Source: Actinomycetes bacterium
Lineage (GTDB): Bacteria > Actinomycetota > Acidimicrobiia > Acidimicrobiales > RAAP-2
Direction of reading: 5' to 3'
DNA: 37,540 nt
Assembly: GCA_021799615.1 (NCBI GenBank)
Contig: JAJZAC010000016.1
Location: 1 to 37,540, forward strand
This document shows positions 24,944 through 32,186 of the stretch, in pieces (within the stretch, counting starts at the first letter, position 1; every line of letters begins with the position of its first letter). Position numbers and translations under genes: made by a program. The notes beneath the pieces were generated by a model. It worked only from the letters and a program-made list of their open reading frames with translations, had not been told where the DNA came from and searched no databases.

Positions 24944-27900
24944 AGCTCAAGGTCGGGGTCATGGATGCCACCGGTGACGTGCGCGACGTCGCGGTCGTTG
25001 TGGAGCCGGGGGTGCGTATCGGTGACATTGCCGGCGCGCTGGCAGTCCGGGACCCGAGGGCAGCCGGCGCTGCCGATCCGGCCACAGCGGCAGCAGCGGT
25101 GACGCTTGCCCAGTGGAATGGAAATGCTCTCGGACCTGCCATTCCCCCGGACATGAGCCTGAGCGAAGCGGGTCTCCGCTCGGGCGGGGTGGTGACGGTT
25201 GTCTCCGCGCACCAGTTCGAGCGCGGCTCTGCAGGTGGGCCAGGCATCGCCACCCTGCAAATCCGCAGTGGACCTGACGCCGGCAAACAGATCGAACTGC
25301 CGGCAGGCACGTCCTACATCGGACGCGATCCGACATCTGATGTTCACCTGAGCGATCCGATGGTGTCCAAGCACCATGCAAAGATCCATGTGACCTCGGT
25401 CATTGAGCTGGTCGACACCAACTCGGCGAACGGGGTGATGGTCGACGGCGGGCTGGTGCCCCGGGTGTTGATGGCTCCGGCAACGACGGCTCTTCTCGGG
25501 GACACAGAGATCTCCGTGGTCCTGCACCAGACGTCATCGGTTACCGGTGATCATGGGACGGCCATCTCCTTCAATCGGCCGCCGAGACCGTTCCCGTCAT
25601 ACGAAGGTTCAACATTCGAGGCCCCTGCGCTACCTGAGGTCCCCGACGCCCAGCGGATCGCGCTCATTCCGATGGTGGTCCCCGTGGTCATGGGCATCGT
25701 GTTGTACTTGGCCACGAAGTCGATCCTTTCGATCGCCTTTGTCGGTCTCACCCCGCTCATGTTGCTCGGTAATGTCGCCGAGAGCAGAGTGGTCCGCCGA
25801 CACACGGCACGTTCCGAAGCCGAGCGATTCGACCGCCAGTTGGAGAAGTTGGTGAGCGACCTTCAGTCTGCTGGAGAGAAGGAGCGGGCATCACGCAATC
25901 GCGAGCATCCGCAGACTGCCGAAGCACTTGCCGCGGTGAACGGTCTCCAACCGCTTCTCTGGGCGAGGCGGCCCGACGGAGACGGGTTCTTGAAGGTACG
26001 CCTGGGACTGGGGGCGTTGCCGTCACGCAATCAGGTCGACCTTCCGCGCAAGCTTGTGCCGTCAGACGATTGCCAGCGGTTGCTCGACGTGCGGGATCTC
26101 TTCTTTGCCATTCCCGGGGTTCCGGTCGTCGCCGATCTGCGTACGACTGCGCTCGGGATCGCGGGCGAATCGAGTCGGATACGTGATCTGAGCAGAGCCG
26201 TGCTCCTGCAGCTCCTCGCACTCCATTCGCCGGCAGAGGTCGTCGTCGCCGCGGTGGCATCACAGGCAAGTGCGGAACCTTGGGACTGGCTGAAGTGGAC
26301 GCCCCATGTCACCTCGCCGGCCAGCCCGATCTCGGTCGACCACCTTGCGGTCGGCCGTAACGCGTGCCTCGATCTGGTTGCGGAGATCGAGGAGGTGGTC
26401 CAGGCACGTTCGGGAACCCGCTCGGGCGGCGAACAAACCGTGATCGCACCGAGCATCGTCCTACTCGTCGAAGACGACGTCGCACTCGACCGCAGTCGCT
26501 TGGTCCAGCTCGCCGAATCCGGACCTCGTCACGGCGTGAGTGTGGTCTGGTGCGCTCCGTCGATGGAGCGGCTCCCGGCGGCCTGCAAGGTCTTTGTGGA
26601 GGAGGACCGCTCCAACGGTCAGTTGCGGATGGTCTCCGTGGAAGACGCTTCGGAGATCGTGCTCGAGCAAGGAGAAGCGGTGACCCACGATGCGTGCCAT
26701 TGGGCGGCACGTAAGTTGTCGCCGATGGTGGATGCCGGAGCTCGGCTCGACGACGCCAGCGACTTGCCTTCCTCCACGTCGTTCATCAGCCTCGCGGGCT
26801 CTGACCTTGCGACCTCGCCTCAAGCCGTGCTGGAACGCTGGACCGAGACCAACTCCATTGTCGATCGCCATCCTGACGCGCCGCGGCGGCGTCTGAAGGA
26901 CAAGGACCTGGTTCTCCGTTCCCTCATCGGACAGTCGGCGACGGACAATTTGTATCTCGACCTCCGGGCCCACGGGCCGCACGCCCTCGTCGGGGGGACG
27001 ACCGGCGCGGGCAAGAGTGAACTCCTCCAATCGTGGATCATCGGCATGGCCACTGCATACAGCCCCGACAGGGTGACATTCCTCCTGATCGACTACAAAG
27101 GAGGCTCGGCCTTCGGCGAGTGTCGTGAACTACCGCACACCGTTGGAATGGTCACCGACCTGAGCCTCCACCTGGCTCGGCGCGCGCTGACTTCACTGGC
27201 TGCCGAGCTGAGGTTTCGCGAGCACATTCTGAGCCAAAAGCGGGCAAAAGATCTTCTCGAGTTGGAGCGCAGCGGCGACCCGGATGCACCCCCGAGCCTG
27301 GTGATCGTCATCGACGAGTTCGCCGCTCTCGTCCAAGAGCTTCCCGAGTTCGTAGACGGTGTGGTCAACGTAGCCCAGCGAGGCCGTTCGCTCGGGCTTC
27401 ATCTCGTGCTCGCCACCCAACGCCCAGCTGGCGTGATCAAGGACAACCTGCGCGCGAACACGAACCTGAGGATTGCCCTGCGCATGGCTGACGAGGCCGA
27501 CAGCACCGACGTTCTCGACACACCTGTTGCAGCTTCGTTCGACCCGGCAATCCCCGGGCGGGCCAGTGCCAAACTTGGCCCTGGGCGCCTTGTTGCATTT
27601 CAGGCTGCCTACGTTGGCGGTCGGACCGCGGATCGGCCCCCTCGTCCGGAGATCGCGATCGAGGAGTTGACCTTCGGGTCCTCCTCGTCCTGGGATGAGC
27701 CCGAGGAGGCAAACCCGCACGGTGGGAACACCGTTGCGCTTGCCGGTCCGACCGACATCGCCCGCCTCGTAGTGAACGTCCAGGCAGCGGCAGAGGCCGG
27801 GGCGATCCCGTCGCCCCGGAAGCCCTGGCTGGAAGAGCTCGCACCGATCTACGACCTCCGGCACCTGACGACTCGGCGGGATGATGCGGAGTTGGTCTTC

Positions 27901-29355
27901 GGTGTCTGCGACGACCCGGACCACCAGTCTCAGCCGCCCGCAACATTCCGGCCGGACTCTGACGGGAACATGGCCATCTTCGGAACCGGGGGATCGGGCA
28001 AGAGCACATTCTTGCGGAGCCTCGCCGTGGCCGCCGGCCTCAGCGTCCGAGGTGGACCGTGCCATATCTACGCTCTCGACTTTGGGGCCCGCGGCCTTGA
28101 CGCACTCGCTGGTCTCCCACACGTTGGCGCCGTCATTCCCGGAGATGACACCGAGCTAACCGTTCGCTTGCTGCGGAAGCTCCGGTCGGTGGTTGACGAC
28201 CGGGCGGCACGGTTTTCGGCGGTGCGGGCTGGGACCATCGGGGAATACCGGCGGCTCTCCGACCGGACCGGAGAACCGCGAATCTTCGTGCTCGTCGATG
28301 GGATTGGTGCCTTCCGTCAGGCATTTGATACCGGGGACGCGAACCGTTCGTTCGATCAATTTGTCAGTATCGTCCAGGATGGACGCCCGGTTGGCGTCCA
28401 CGTCATTGTCACGGCCGACCGAGTGGCCGCACTACCTTCGGTGCTGTCGTCGGCGATGCAGCAGCGCGTCGTACTGCGGATGGCCAACGAGAGCGACTTG
28501 GCCGTGCTGGGGGTGGCGAGGGACGGCTTCGATGAGCACTCGCCTCCTGGGCGAGCGTTTCGTGACGGACGCGAGTTACAAGTGGCAGTCTTCGGGGGCT
28601 CATCGAACATCAGCGATCAGGCCGCCGCGCTCCAGCGACTTGGAGCTGCGATGCGAGCAAATGGAGTATCGGAAGCACCGGCCGTCGAGCGGCTGCGTGA
28701 ACGGGTCGCACTCGATGATCTGCCGTCTGCGTTGAACGGCCTGCCGGTGTTGGGTGTCCGTGAGGTTGACCTCGCACCTGCAACCTTTCAGCCGAAGGGC
28801 GCATTCCTTGTCGCCGGGCCGCCGGGGAGCGGACGGACGTCGGCGTTGGCCAGCGTGGTCCGCTCGATCTGCCGGTGGGATCCACGGGCTCGCACGGCAC
28901 TGTTCGGCCAATTGCGCTCGCCCCTTGCGAACGCAGTCGAGTGGACATGGACCGCCTTGGGACCCGATGCAATCGCAGCCGAAGCGCGCACATTGGCGAC
29001 GCTCCTCGGAGCAGAGGCGGAGCCGGGACCGGTCGCGATTCTGATCGAGGACCTGACCGAATTGCTCAACGGACCCGCCGATGCCCCGATAGGCGAGCTC
29101 GTCCGAACGGCCCTCGGTCAGGGCTGCCTGGTGATCGCCGATGGCGACCCCGGGGCGCTTGGAGGCATGTCCTCGACGCTGCAACTGATCAAGTCGAGCC
29201 GTTACGGAATTGCGCTTCAGCCGGAACAGTCGGAGGGACAAGCGGTGTTCCGGACGAGCTTCCCGCGTGTCAACCGAGGTCAGTTTCCTGTGGGCCGGGG
29301 ATTGTTCGTCGAAGGGGGAAAGACGGGTGTCGTCCAGATGGCGATCGCAGACTGA
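24940..29355 (+). CDS. FHA-FtsK/SpoIIIE secretion ATPase, EssC/EccC-like
   Basis: A 1471-residue motor protein, about the size of Staphylococcus EssC. Residues 1-90 are beta-rich, possibly ubiquitin-like or FHA-like. A good FHA domain follows (about 103-195: SYIGRDPTSDVHLSD, MVSKHHAKIHV, DTNSANGVMV). Two transmembrane helices lie at about 241-280. Three FtsK-type ATPase modules follow. Module 1 is complete (GGTTGAGKSE near 685, VIVIDEFAAL near 788). Module 2 has GTGGSGKST near 1015 but a weak Walker B (FVLVDGIGAF). Module 3 has GPPGSGRTS near 1293, with Arg instead of Lys, and ILIEDLTEL. One competent and two degenerate modules is a known pattern for type VII motors. It should drive export of small helical proteins such as those encoded just downstream. 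Kinase-dependent control through the FHA domain is plausible. Confidence 0.88.
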   Translation: MKLKVGVMDATGDVRDVAVVVEPGVRIGDIAGALAVRDPRAAGAADPATAAAAVTLAQWNGNALGPAIPPDMSLSEAGLRSGGVVTVVSAHQFERGSAGGPGIATLQIRSGPDAGKQIELPAGTSYIGRDPTSDVHLSDPMVSKHHAKIHVTSVIELVDTNSANGVMVDGGLVPRVLMAPATTALLGDTEISVVLHQTSSVTGDHGTAISFNRPPRPFPSYEGSTFEAPALPEVPDAQRIALIPMVVPVVMGIVLYLATKSILSIAFVGLTPLMLLGNVAESRVVRRHTARSEAERFDRQLEKLVSDLQSAGEKERASRNREHPQTAEALAAVNGLQPLLWARRPDGDGFLKVRLGLGALPSRNQVDLPRKLVPSDDCQRLLDVRDLFFAIPGVPVVADLRTTALGIAGESSRIRDLSRAVLLQLLALHSPAEVVVAAVASQASAEPWDWLKWTPHVTSPASPISVDHLAVGRNACLDLVAEIEEVVQARSGTRSGGEQTVIAPSIVLLVEDDVALDRSRLVQLAESGPRHGVSVVWCAPSMERLPAACKVFVEEDRSNGQLRMVSVEDASEIVLEQGEAVTHDACHWAARKLSPMVDAGARLDDASDLPSSTSFISLAGSDLATSPQAVLERWTETNSIVDRHPDAPRRRLKDKDLVLRSLIGQSATDNLYLDLRAHGPHALVGGTTGAGKSELLQSWIIGMATAYSPDRVTFLLIDYKGGSAFGECRELPHTVGMVTDLSLHLARRALTSLAAELRFREHILSQKRAKDLLELERSGDPDAPPSLVIVIDEFAALVQELPEFVDGVVNVAQRGRSLGLHLVLATQRPAGVIKDNLRANTNLRIALRMADEADSTDVLDTPVAASFDPAIPGRASAKLGPGRLVAFQAAYVGGRTADRPPRPEIAIEELTFGSSSSWDEPEEANPHGGNTVALAGPTDIARLVVNVQAAAEAGAIPSPRKPWLEELAPIYDLRHLTTRRDDAELVFGVCDDPDHQSQPPATFRPDSDGNMAIFGTGGSGKSTFLRSLAVAAGLSVRGGPCHIYALDFGARGLDALAGLPHVGAVIPGDDTELTVRLLRKLRSVVDDRAARFSAVRAGTIGEYRRLSDRTGEPRIFVLVDGIGAFRQAFDTGDANRSFDQFVSIVQDGRPVGVHVIVTADRVAALPSVLSSAMQQRVVLRMANESDLAVLGVARDGFDEHSPPGRAFRDGRELQVAVFGGSSNISDQAAALQRLGAAMRANGVSEAPAVERLRERVALDDLPSALNGLPVLGVREVDLAPATFQPKGAFLVAGPPGSGRTSALASVVRSICRWDPRARTALFGQLRSPLANAVEWTWTALGPDAIAAEARTLATLLGAEAEPGPVAILIEDLTELLNGPADAPIGELVRTALGQGCLVIADGDPGALGGMSSTLQLIKSSRYGIALQPEQSEGQAVFRTSFPRVNRGQFPVGRGLFVEGGKTGVVQMAIAD

Positions 29356-29438
29356 GCCTGCCGATCCCGGTTTATTGGACTAGGTCGAACCGCGGGCGAC
29401 GGCTGGGAAGCCTTGTGGCCGCGCTCTGCCCAATCCCA

Positions 29439-29485
29439 GGGAGGTGTCCCGGACACTGTTCCAACGTCAAGCGGGGAGATGTCCC
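29439..29485. promoter_or_regulatory. Pair of GGGAGRTGTCCC dyads, candidate operators
   Basis: GGGAGGTGTCCC (29439-29450) and GGGAGATGTCCC (29474-29485) match at 11 of 12 positions and are each a four-base inverted repeat around a GRTG centre. They are 35 bases apart, start to start, and the second ends two bases before the candidate -35 box. This is the layout of a two-site regulator. I did not notice a third copy elsewhere in the window. Binding is inferred. Confidence 0.45.
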
Positions 29486-29487
29486 CA

Positions 29488-29516
29488 TTGTCCATGAGGA
29501 GAAATTCGGATACATT
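29488..29516 (+). promoter_or_regulatory. Candidate sigma-70 type promoter for the WXG100-like genes
   Basis: TTGTCC (29488-29493) and TACATT (29511-29516) are separated by exactly 17 bases, predicting transcription from about 29523. It lies in the 217-base gap between the secretion ATPase gene and the first small gene. Its surroundings have lower GC than the genes on either side. This suggests the substrate genes can be transcribed apart from the long upstream series. Confidence 0.5.
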
Positions 29517-29526
29517 TTAGCTACAC

Positions 29527-29546
29527 TCCGAGGGTTGGTCCTCGGA
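29527..29546 (+). promoter_or_regulatory. Perfect 7-bp stem-loop in the predicted leader
   Basis: TCCGAGG and CCTCGGA are perfect inverse complements around the six-base loop GTTGGT. The element starts a few bases after the predicted transcription start and ends 26 bases before the ATG at 29573. It could stabilise the 5' end of an abundant message or act as an operator. No T-run follows, so it is not a classical terminator. Confidence 0.45.
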
Positions 29547-29560
29547 TTCGGCGATGATAT

Positions 29561-29566
29561 AAGGGG
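29561..29566 (+). promoter_or_regulatory. Ribosome-binding site of the 95-residue gene
   Basis: AAGGGG lies six bases before the ATG at 29573. It fixes that start and is stronger than most sites in this window, fitting a highly expressed small protein. Confidence 0.6.
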
Positions 29567-29572
29567 ATCGAA

Positions 29573-29860
29573 ATGGCTACTGCTTCAGAGATCGCGGCTG
29601 CCTGTCGGCAATTGGCCAGCCAAGTGCAGACGGTGCACCATCCGAACGTCCAGAACTCGCAGGTCCAGATCGGTCATTTTCTGGGGCAATTGGTCTCCGA
29701 CGGCGAGCAAGTGCTGATCGGGAACTTCAATCCGCTTCTGGACGAATTCAATGCACTGTCCGGTCACTTCGCGGCGATCCTCAGCTGGCTCGAGAACCAC
29801 CCGGCGCGCTTGAACAATCTGGCGACGCAGCTTGAAACGATCGCCTCCGACGTTCTCTGA
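29573..29860 (+). CDS. Small helical WXG100-like protein (candidate T7SS substrate or partner)
   Basis: A 95-residue protein with the size and pattern of a WXG100/ESAT-6-type helical hairpin: two amphipathic helices (about 3-48 and 54-94) around a short turn. It has no signal peptide or transmembrane helix. The WxG turn motif is absent (LIGNFNP occupies the turn), and no YxxxD/E export signal is seen at the C-terminus, so assignment rests on size, predicted helices and position after the FtsK-type ATPase. It aligns without gaps over its whole length to the N-terminus of the next protein, with about 33 identities; the openings MATASEIAAACRQLA and MATAAEIAVACRMLA are nearly the same. The two may pair as a heterodimer for export. 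It follows its own promoter and a strong ribosome-binding site. Confidence 0.7.
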   Translation: MATASEIAAACRQLASQVQTVHHPNVQNSQVQIGHFLGQLVSDGEQVLIGNFNPLLDEFNALSGHFAAILSWLENHPARLNNLATQLETIASDVL

Positions 29861-30003
29861 ATTGCTGCGCGCGAAGGACGCCAATGCGTGTACCTACCGG
29901 TCACGGTTGCGGAGAGGAGCGGTCGGGCAGTATTCGCCTGTTTACCTGCAAACCGGGGAGTCGTGGCTGGTCGGTCGCGTGCGGCCGGGTTTGGAGATAG
30001 AAA

Positions 30004-30978
30004 GTGGCAACAGCGGCCGAGATCGCGGTCGCATGCCGCATGCTGGCCAACGAAATCCGAAGCGTGCATCTCCCGCAATTGGATGCAGCACGCGTTGATA
30101 TCGGAGCGCAACTGGACCGGCTGGCAGCGGAAGGAAACGACGTATTCCAGCTGACTATTCAGTCAATGCTGATCGACTTTCATTCACTGGTGCCAGATTT
30201 CAGCTTTCTTGCGTTATCCTTGGATCATCATGCAGGTGCTCTTGAAGGCATGGCGAGTAGGCTGGATGAAGTTGCCGGGGCTGGTCTCGTCGGTGGCGCT
30301 GCACTCGCCGCGGGTGGGATGGGATTGGCGGGACATGGAGTCTCCTCGCTCATTCACGGCGCGTCACTCGCCAAGACGGCAGCGGGTGCGTTGGCTGGCA
30401 TCGAGAGCCTCGCTGGCACGGAACTGTCGGGCCTGCCATCCCTCCTGAAAGGGCCAGCTGGTTTCCTCCAGAGTCTCGTCACCAAGGGATTCATCGGTGA
30501 CGTCGTTGATTCGAGCGCTTTCGGCAAGGTTGCGGACGTCGCCGACGCAATCAGCAAGGGGCCAGTTGGTGATGTCATCGGGGGTGCCGGCGTGGCACTG
30601 GACGCGGTCGGCTTCGTTGGGGCAATGCAGCATCGCCAGGACCGCCTCGCAGTTGGCGATGCGCTCGGAGTCGCGTCCGGGGGCCTGTTCATGGCGGGAA
30701 CGGTTCTCGATGGGACGGTATTCGGAGCACCGGTCGGTGTTGTGTTGCAGGTGGCATCAGGCGCAACTGCGGTAGCGGGTTTGGTCGTGAGTAATTGGGA
30801 TCCGATCTCCCACGATGTCGGGGCCGCTGCCAGTGCGGTGATGTCGGAAGCTTCGCAGGTTGCTCGTGACACGAGCGGAGTCCTCGCCGGTTCCACTGGC
30901 GATGCCCTGCACGCCGCGAGCGAGGCGTGGAGATCGGTGGGCGTAGGGGTCGACGGGGTCGTGTCTCATTTGTTCTGA
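30004..30978 (+). CDS. WXG100-like N-terminal domain fused to a Gly/Ala-rich hydrophobic domain (candidate T7SS effector)
   Basis: A 324-residue protein. Residues 1-95 are a paralogue of the preceding 95-residue protein, aligning without gaps. Residues 95-324 are rich in Gly, Ala and Val, with several hydrophobic stretches (LVGGAALAAGGMGLAG, VIGGAGVALDAVGFVG, PVGVVLQVASGATAVAGL) reminiscent of glycine-zipper or pore-forming segments. No Cys cluster or enzymatic motif is seen. The arrangement recalls LXG or other T7SS effectors, in which an N-terminal helical targeting domain precedes a variable toxin or surface domain; function remains unknown. The GTG at 30004 has GGAG seven bases upstream. 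The 143-base gap before it holds only short, unsupported frames. An immunity protein is not obvious unless the next gene is one. Confidence 0.7.
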   Translation: MATAAEIAVACRMLANEIRSVHLPQLDAARVDIGAQLDRLAAEGNDVFQLTIQSMLIDFHSLVPDFSFLALSLDHHAGALEGMASRLDEVAGAGLVGGAALAAGGMGLAGHGVSSLIHGASLAKTAAGALAGIESLAGTELSGLPSLLKGPAGFLQSLVTKGFIGDVVDSSAFGKVADVADAISKGPVGDVIGGAGVALDAVGFVGAMQHRQDRLAVGDALGVASGGLFMAGTVLDGTVFGAPVGVVLQVASGATAVAGLVVSNWDPISHDVGAAASAVMSEASQVARDTSGVLAGSTGDALHAASEAWRSVGVGVDGVVSHLF

Positions 30979-31061
30979 TGGGTGACGACTGGCCGCGGAC
31001 AACTTTGGTTCGGATGTGTGCGGCCAAGGTGTTCGCGTTTGATTGAGCGACGGAGGGGGCC

Positions 31062-31901
31062 ATGGAAGCGATAGCAAACATCAATGGCAGGACGGTCCTC
31101 ACCGCGGCGGAGCTCATGGCCTTTGCCGGAGGGCACAGGCTTCCGTTACCAGCGGGCGTGCCCGCTGCCGCCGAAGCGCTGCCGACGCCGGAGGCCCGAG
31201 ATTCCGTTCTCGAACACGCGTCCCTGTGCTTGTACACACGGGGAGTGAGCCTGATTGATGACGAGGGGCCGGTGGCGAATCCCGCCTTGGACCAGATGCT
31301 GCGTGTTCTCTGCAGGCCGCTGTCGCGAGTGGTGATCTCGAGGGGTACGGCGTCCGCCTCGACGCAGCAAGCCATCTCGATTGGTGCGGAGTACAGCGTT
31401 CTCCAGGCATGGGATCGTCTTGGGCTCCACTTCCTGTACCTGGCTGGTCTGGGGGAGACGCTCGACGCCGTTCACGCATCGGCCGGAGAAAGCGAGGTTG
31501 CCGCGCGACGGCCTGCGCCCCGCACGACCGTCATCGACGCCGCCAGGGTGGAGCGCATCGGTGGTGGAAGCCCGGACGTTGCCCGATCGATGGTGGCCGA
31601 GGAATTTCTCGATTCATTGTCGGTGGGTGAGCAGGCATCGTTCGTGGGCGCCCTCGTTGGCGACGTCGCCGGTACGACGATGCTGTTCAGTACGTGGAAC
31701 CAAGCAGGGCATTCCGAGGAGCTGATCTCGTGGTTCGATGCAGGCGACGCCGGAGCGTGGCGTTTCCAGGCGATTGGATTCGGAGCCGAGGGAGGTGCTG
31801 ACGGAGGTGGTGGACTGCGGATCACCCTCGTCGGTCGCGACGATCTCGTAGCGTTGGTAGACCAGGCTTACGGGCGTTTGACGGTTCCGACGGCTACTTG
31901 A
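31062..31901 (+). CDS. EspG-like putative T7SS chaperone
   Basis: A 279-residue soluble protein whose pattern resembles the actinobacterial EspG family, the cytosolic chaperones that hold ESX substrates for the export motor. Matching features are VLTAAELMAFAGGHRLPLP near the start, an acidic helix, LYTRGVSLIDDEGPVANPAL and LRVLCRPLSRVV (EspG proteins have a RGL-DxDG-V...L..LARP sequence there), and a C-terminal beta/alpha half with WFDAGDAGAWRF. The resemblance is weak, so it could instead be an immunity or accessory protein for the preceding effector-like gene. GGAGG five bases upstream supports the ATG at 31062. No PE/PPE genes are nearby; the presumed clients are the two WXG100-like proteins. 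Confidence 0.55.
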   Translation: MEAIANINGRTVLTAAELMAFAGGHRLPLPAGVPAAAEALPTPEARDSVLEHASLCLYTRGVSLIDDEGPVANPALDQMLRVLCRPLSRVVISRGTASASTQQAISIGAEYSVLQAWDRLGLHFLYLAGLGETLDAVHASAGESEVAARRPAPRTTVIDAARVERIGGGSPDVARSMVAEEFLDSLSVGEQASFVGALVGDVAGTTMLFSTWNQAGHSEELISWFDAGDAGAWRFQAIGFGAEGGADGGGGLRITLVGRDDLVALVDQAYGRLTVPTAT

Positions 31902-32186
31902 CCGATGCAACCGCGGAACGAGCGTCGGTCACTGATTGGGACGAATTGTCGATTACCGTTCTGATCGACGCCAAGCGATTCCGATGCCATGTCGAGTCAG
32001 GCTGCCGATGGATCCAGGATCGAACGGGAGCTTGCTCGTGCCACTTTTCGAACGCAACGAGGATTCGCTTTGGATGTCCACACCGTCAATCGTTGGGTAT
32101 GGCTTGCCACTGGCCCCATGCAGTTGCACCGGTGAGCTGGGCTGATGCAGCAAGGACTCGGAATGGCCGGGAAGTTCCTGGGCGCA
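31902..32186. other. Convergent intergenic region with no clear gene
   Basis: These 285 bases lie between the last gene of the rightward series and the end of the leftward transporter operon. Base composition is noticeably more AT-rich than in the transporter operon. Several short frames exist but none has a good ribosome-binding site or family match; the most protein-like is listed separately (31989-32135). No strong hairpin followed by a T-run was seen, so termination of either unit is unexplained. Confidence 0.4.
31989..32135 (+). CDS. Doubtful 48-residue frame, possible gene remnant
   Basis: A 48-residue frame from ATG 31989 to TGA 32133-32135. The central part (RIERELARATFRTQRGF, then ALDVHTVNRWVWLATG) vaguely resembles the start of small two-helix 2TM-type membrane proteins, in which a charged helix precedes H-x-x-x-N and an aromatic helix. 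The first membrane segment is missing and the frame ends soon afterwards. No ribosome-binding site is evident. It may be a degraded gene or chance. Confidence 0.15.
   Translation: MSSQAADGSRIERELARATFRTQRGFALDVHTVNRWVWLATGPMQLHR

Noticed and set aside
29573-29860. A canonical WXG100 (ESAT-6) protein.
   Set aside because: Size and helical pattern fit, but there is no W-x-G turn and no C-terminal YxxxD/E signal, so only the looser label WXG100-like was kept.
29904-29936. A possible promoter (TTGCGG and TATTCG) before the effector-like gene.
   Set aside because: Spacing is 18 bases and the -10 match is poor; read-through from 29523 explains expression equally well.
29884-30000. A 38-codon frame between the two WXG100-like genes.
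   Set aside because: No ribosome-binding site, no helical pattern and many Gly/Arg/Ser codons; it looks like chance.
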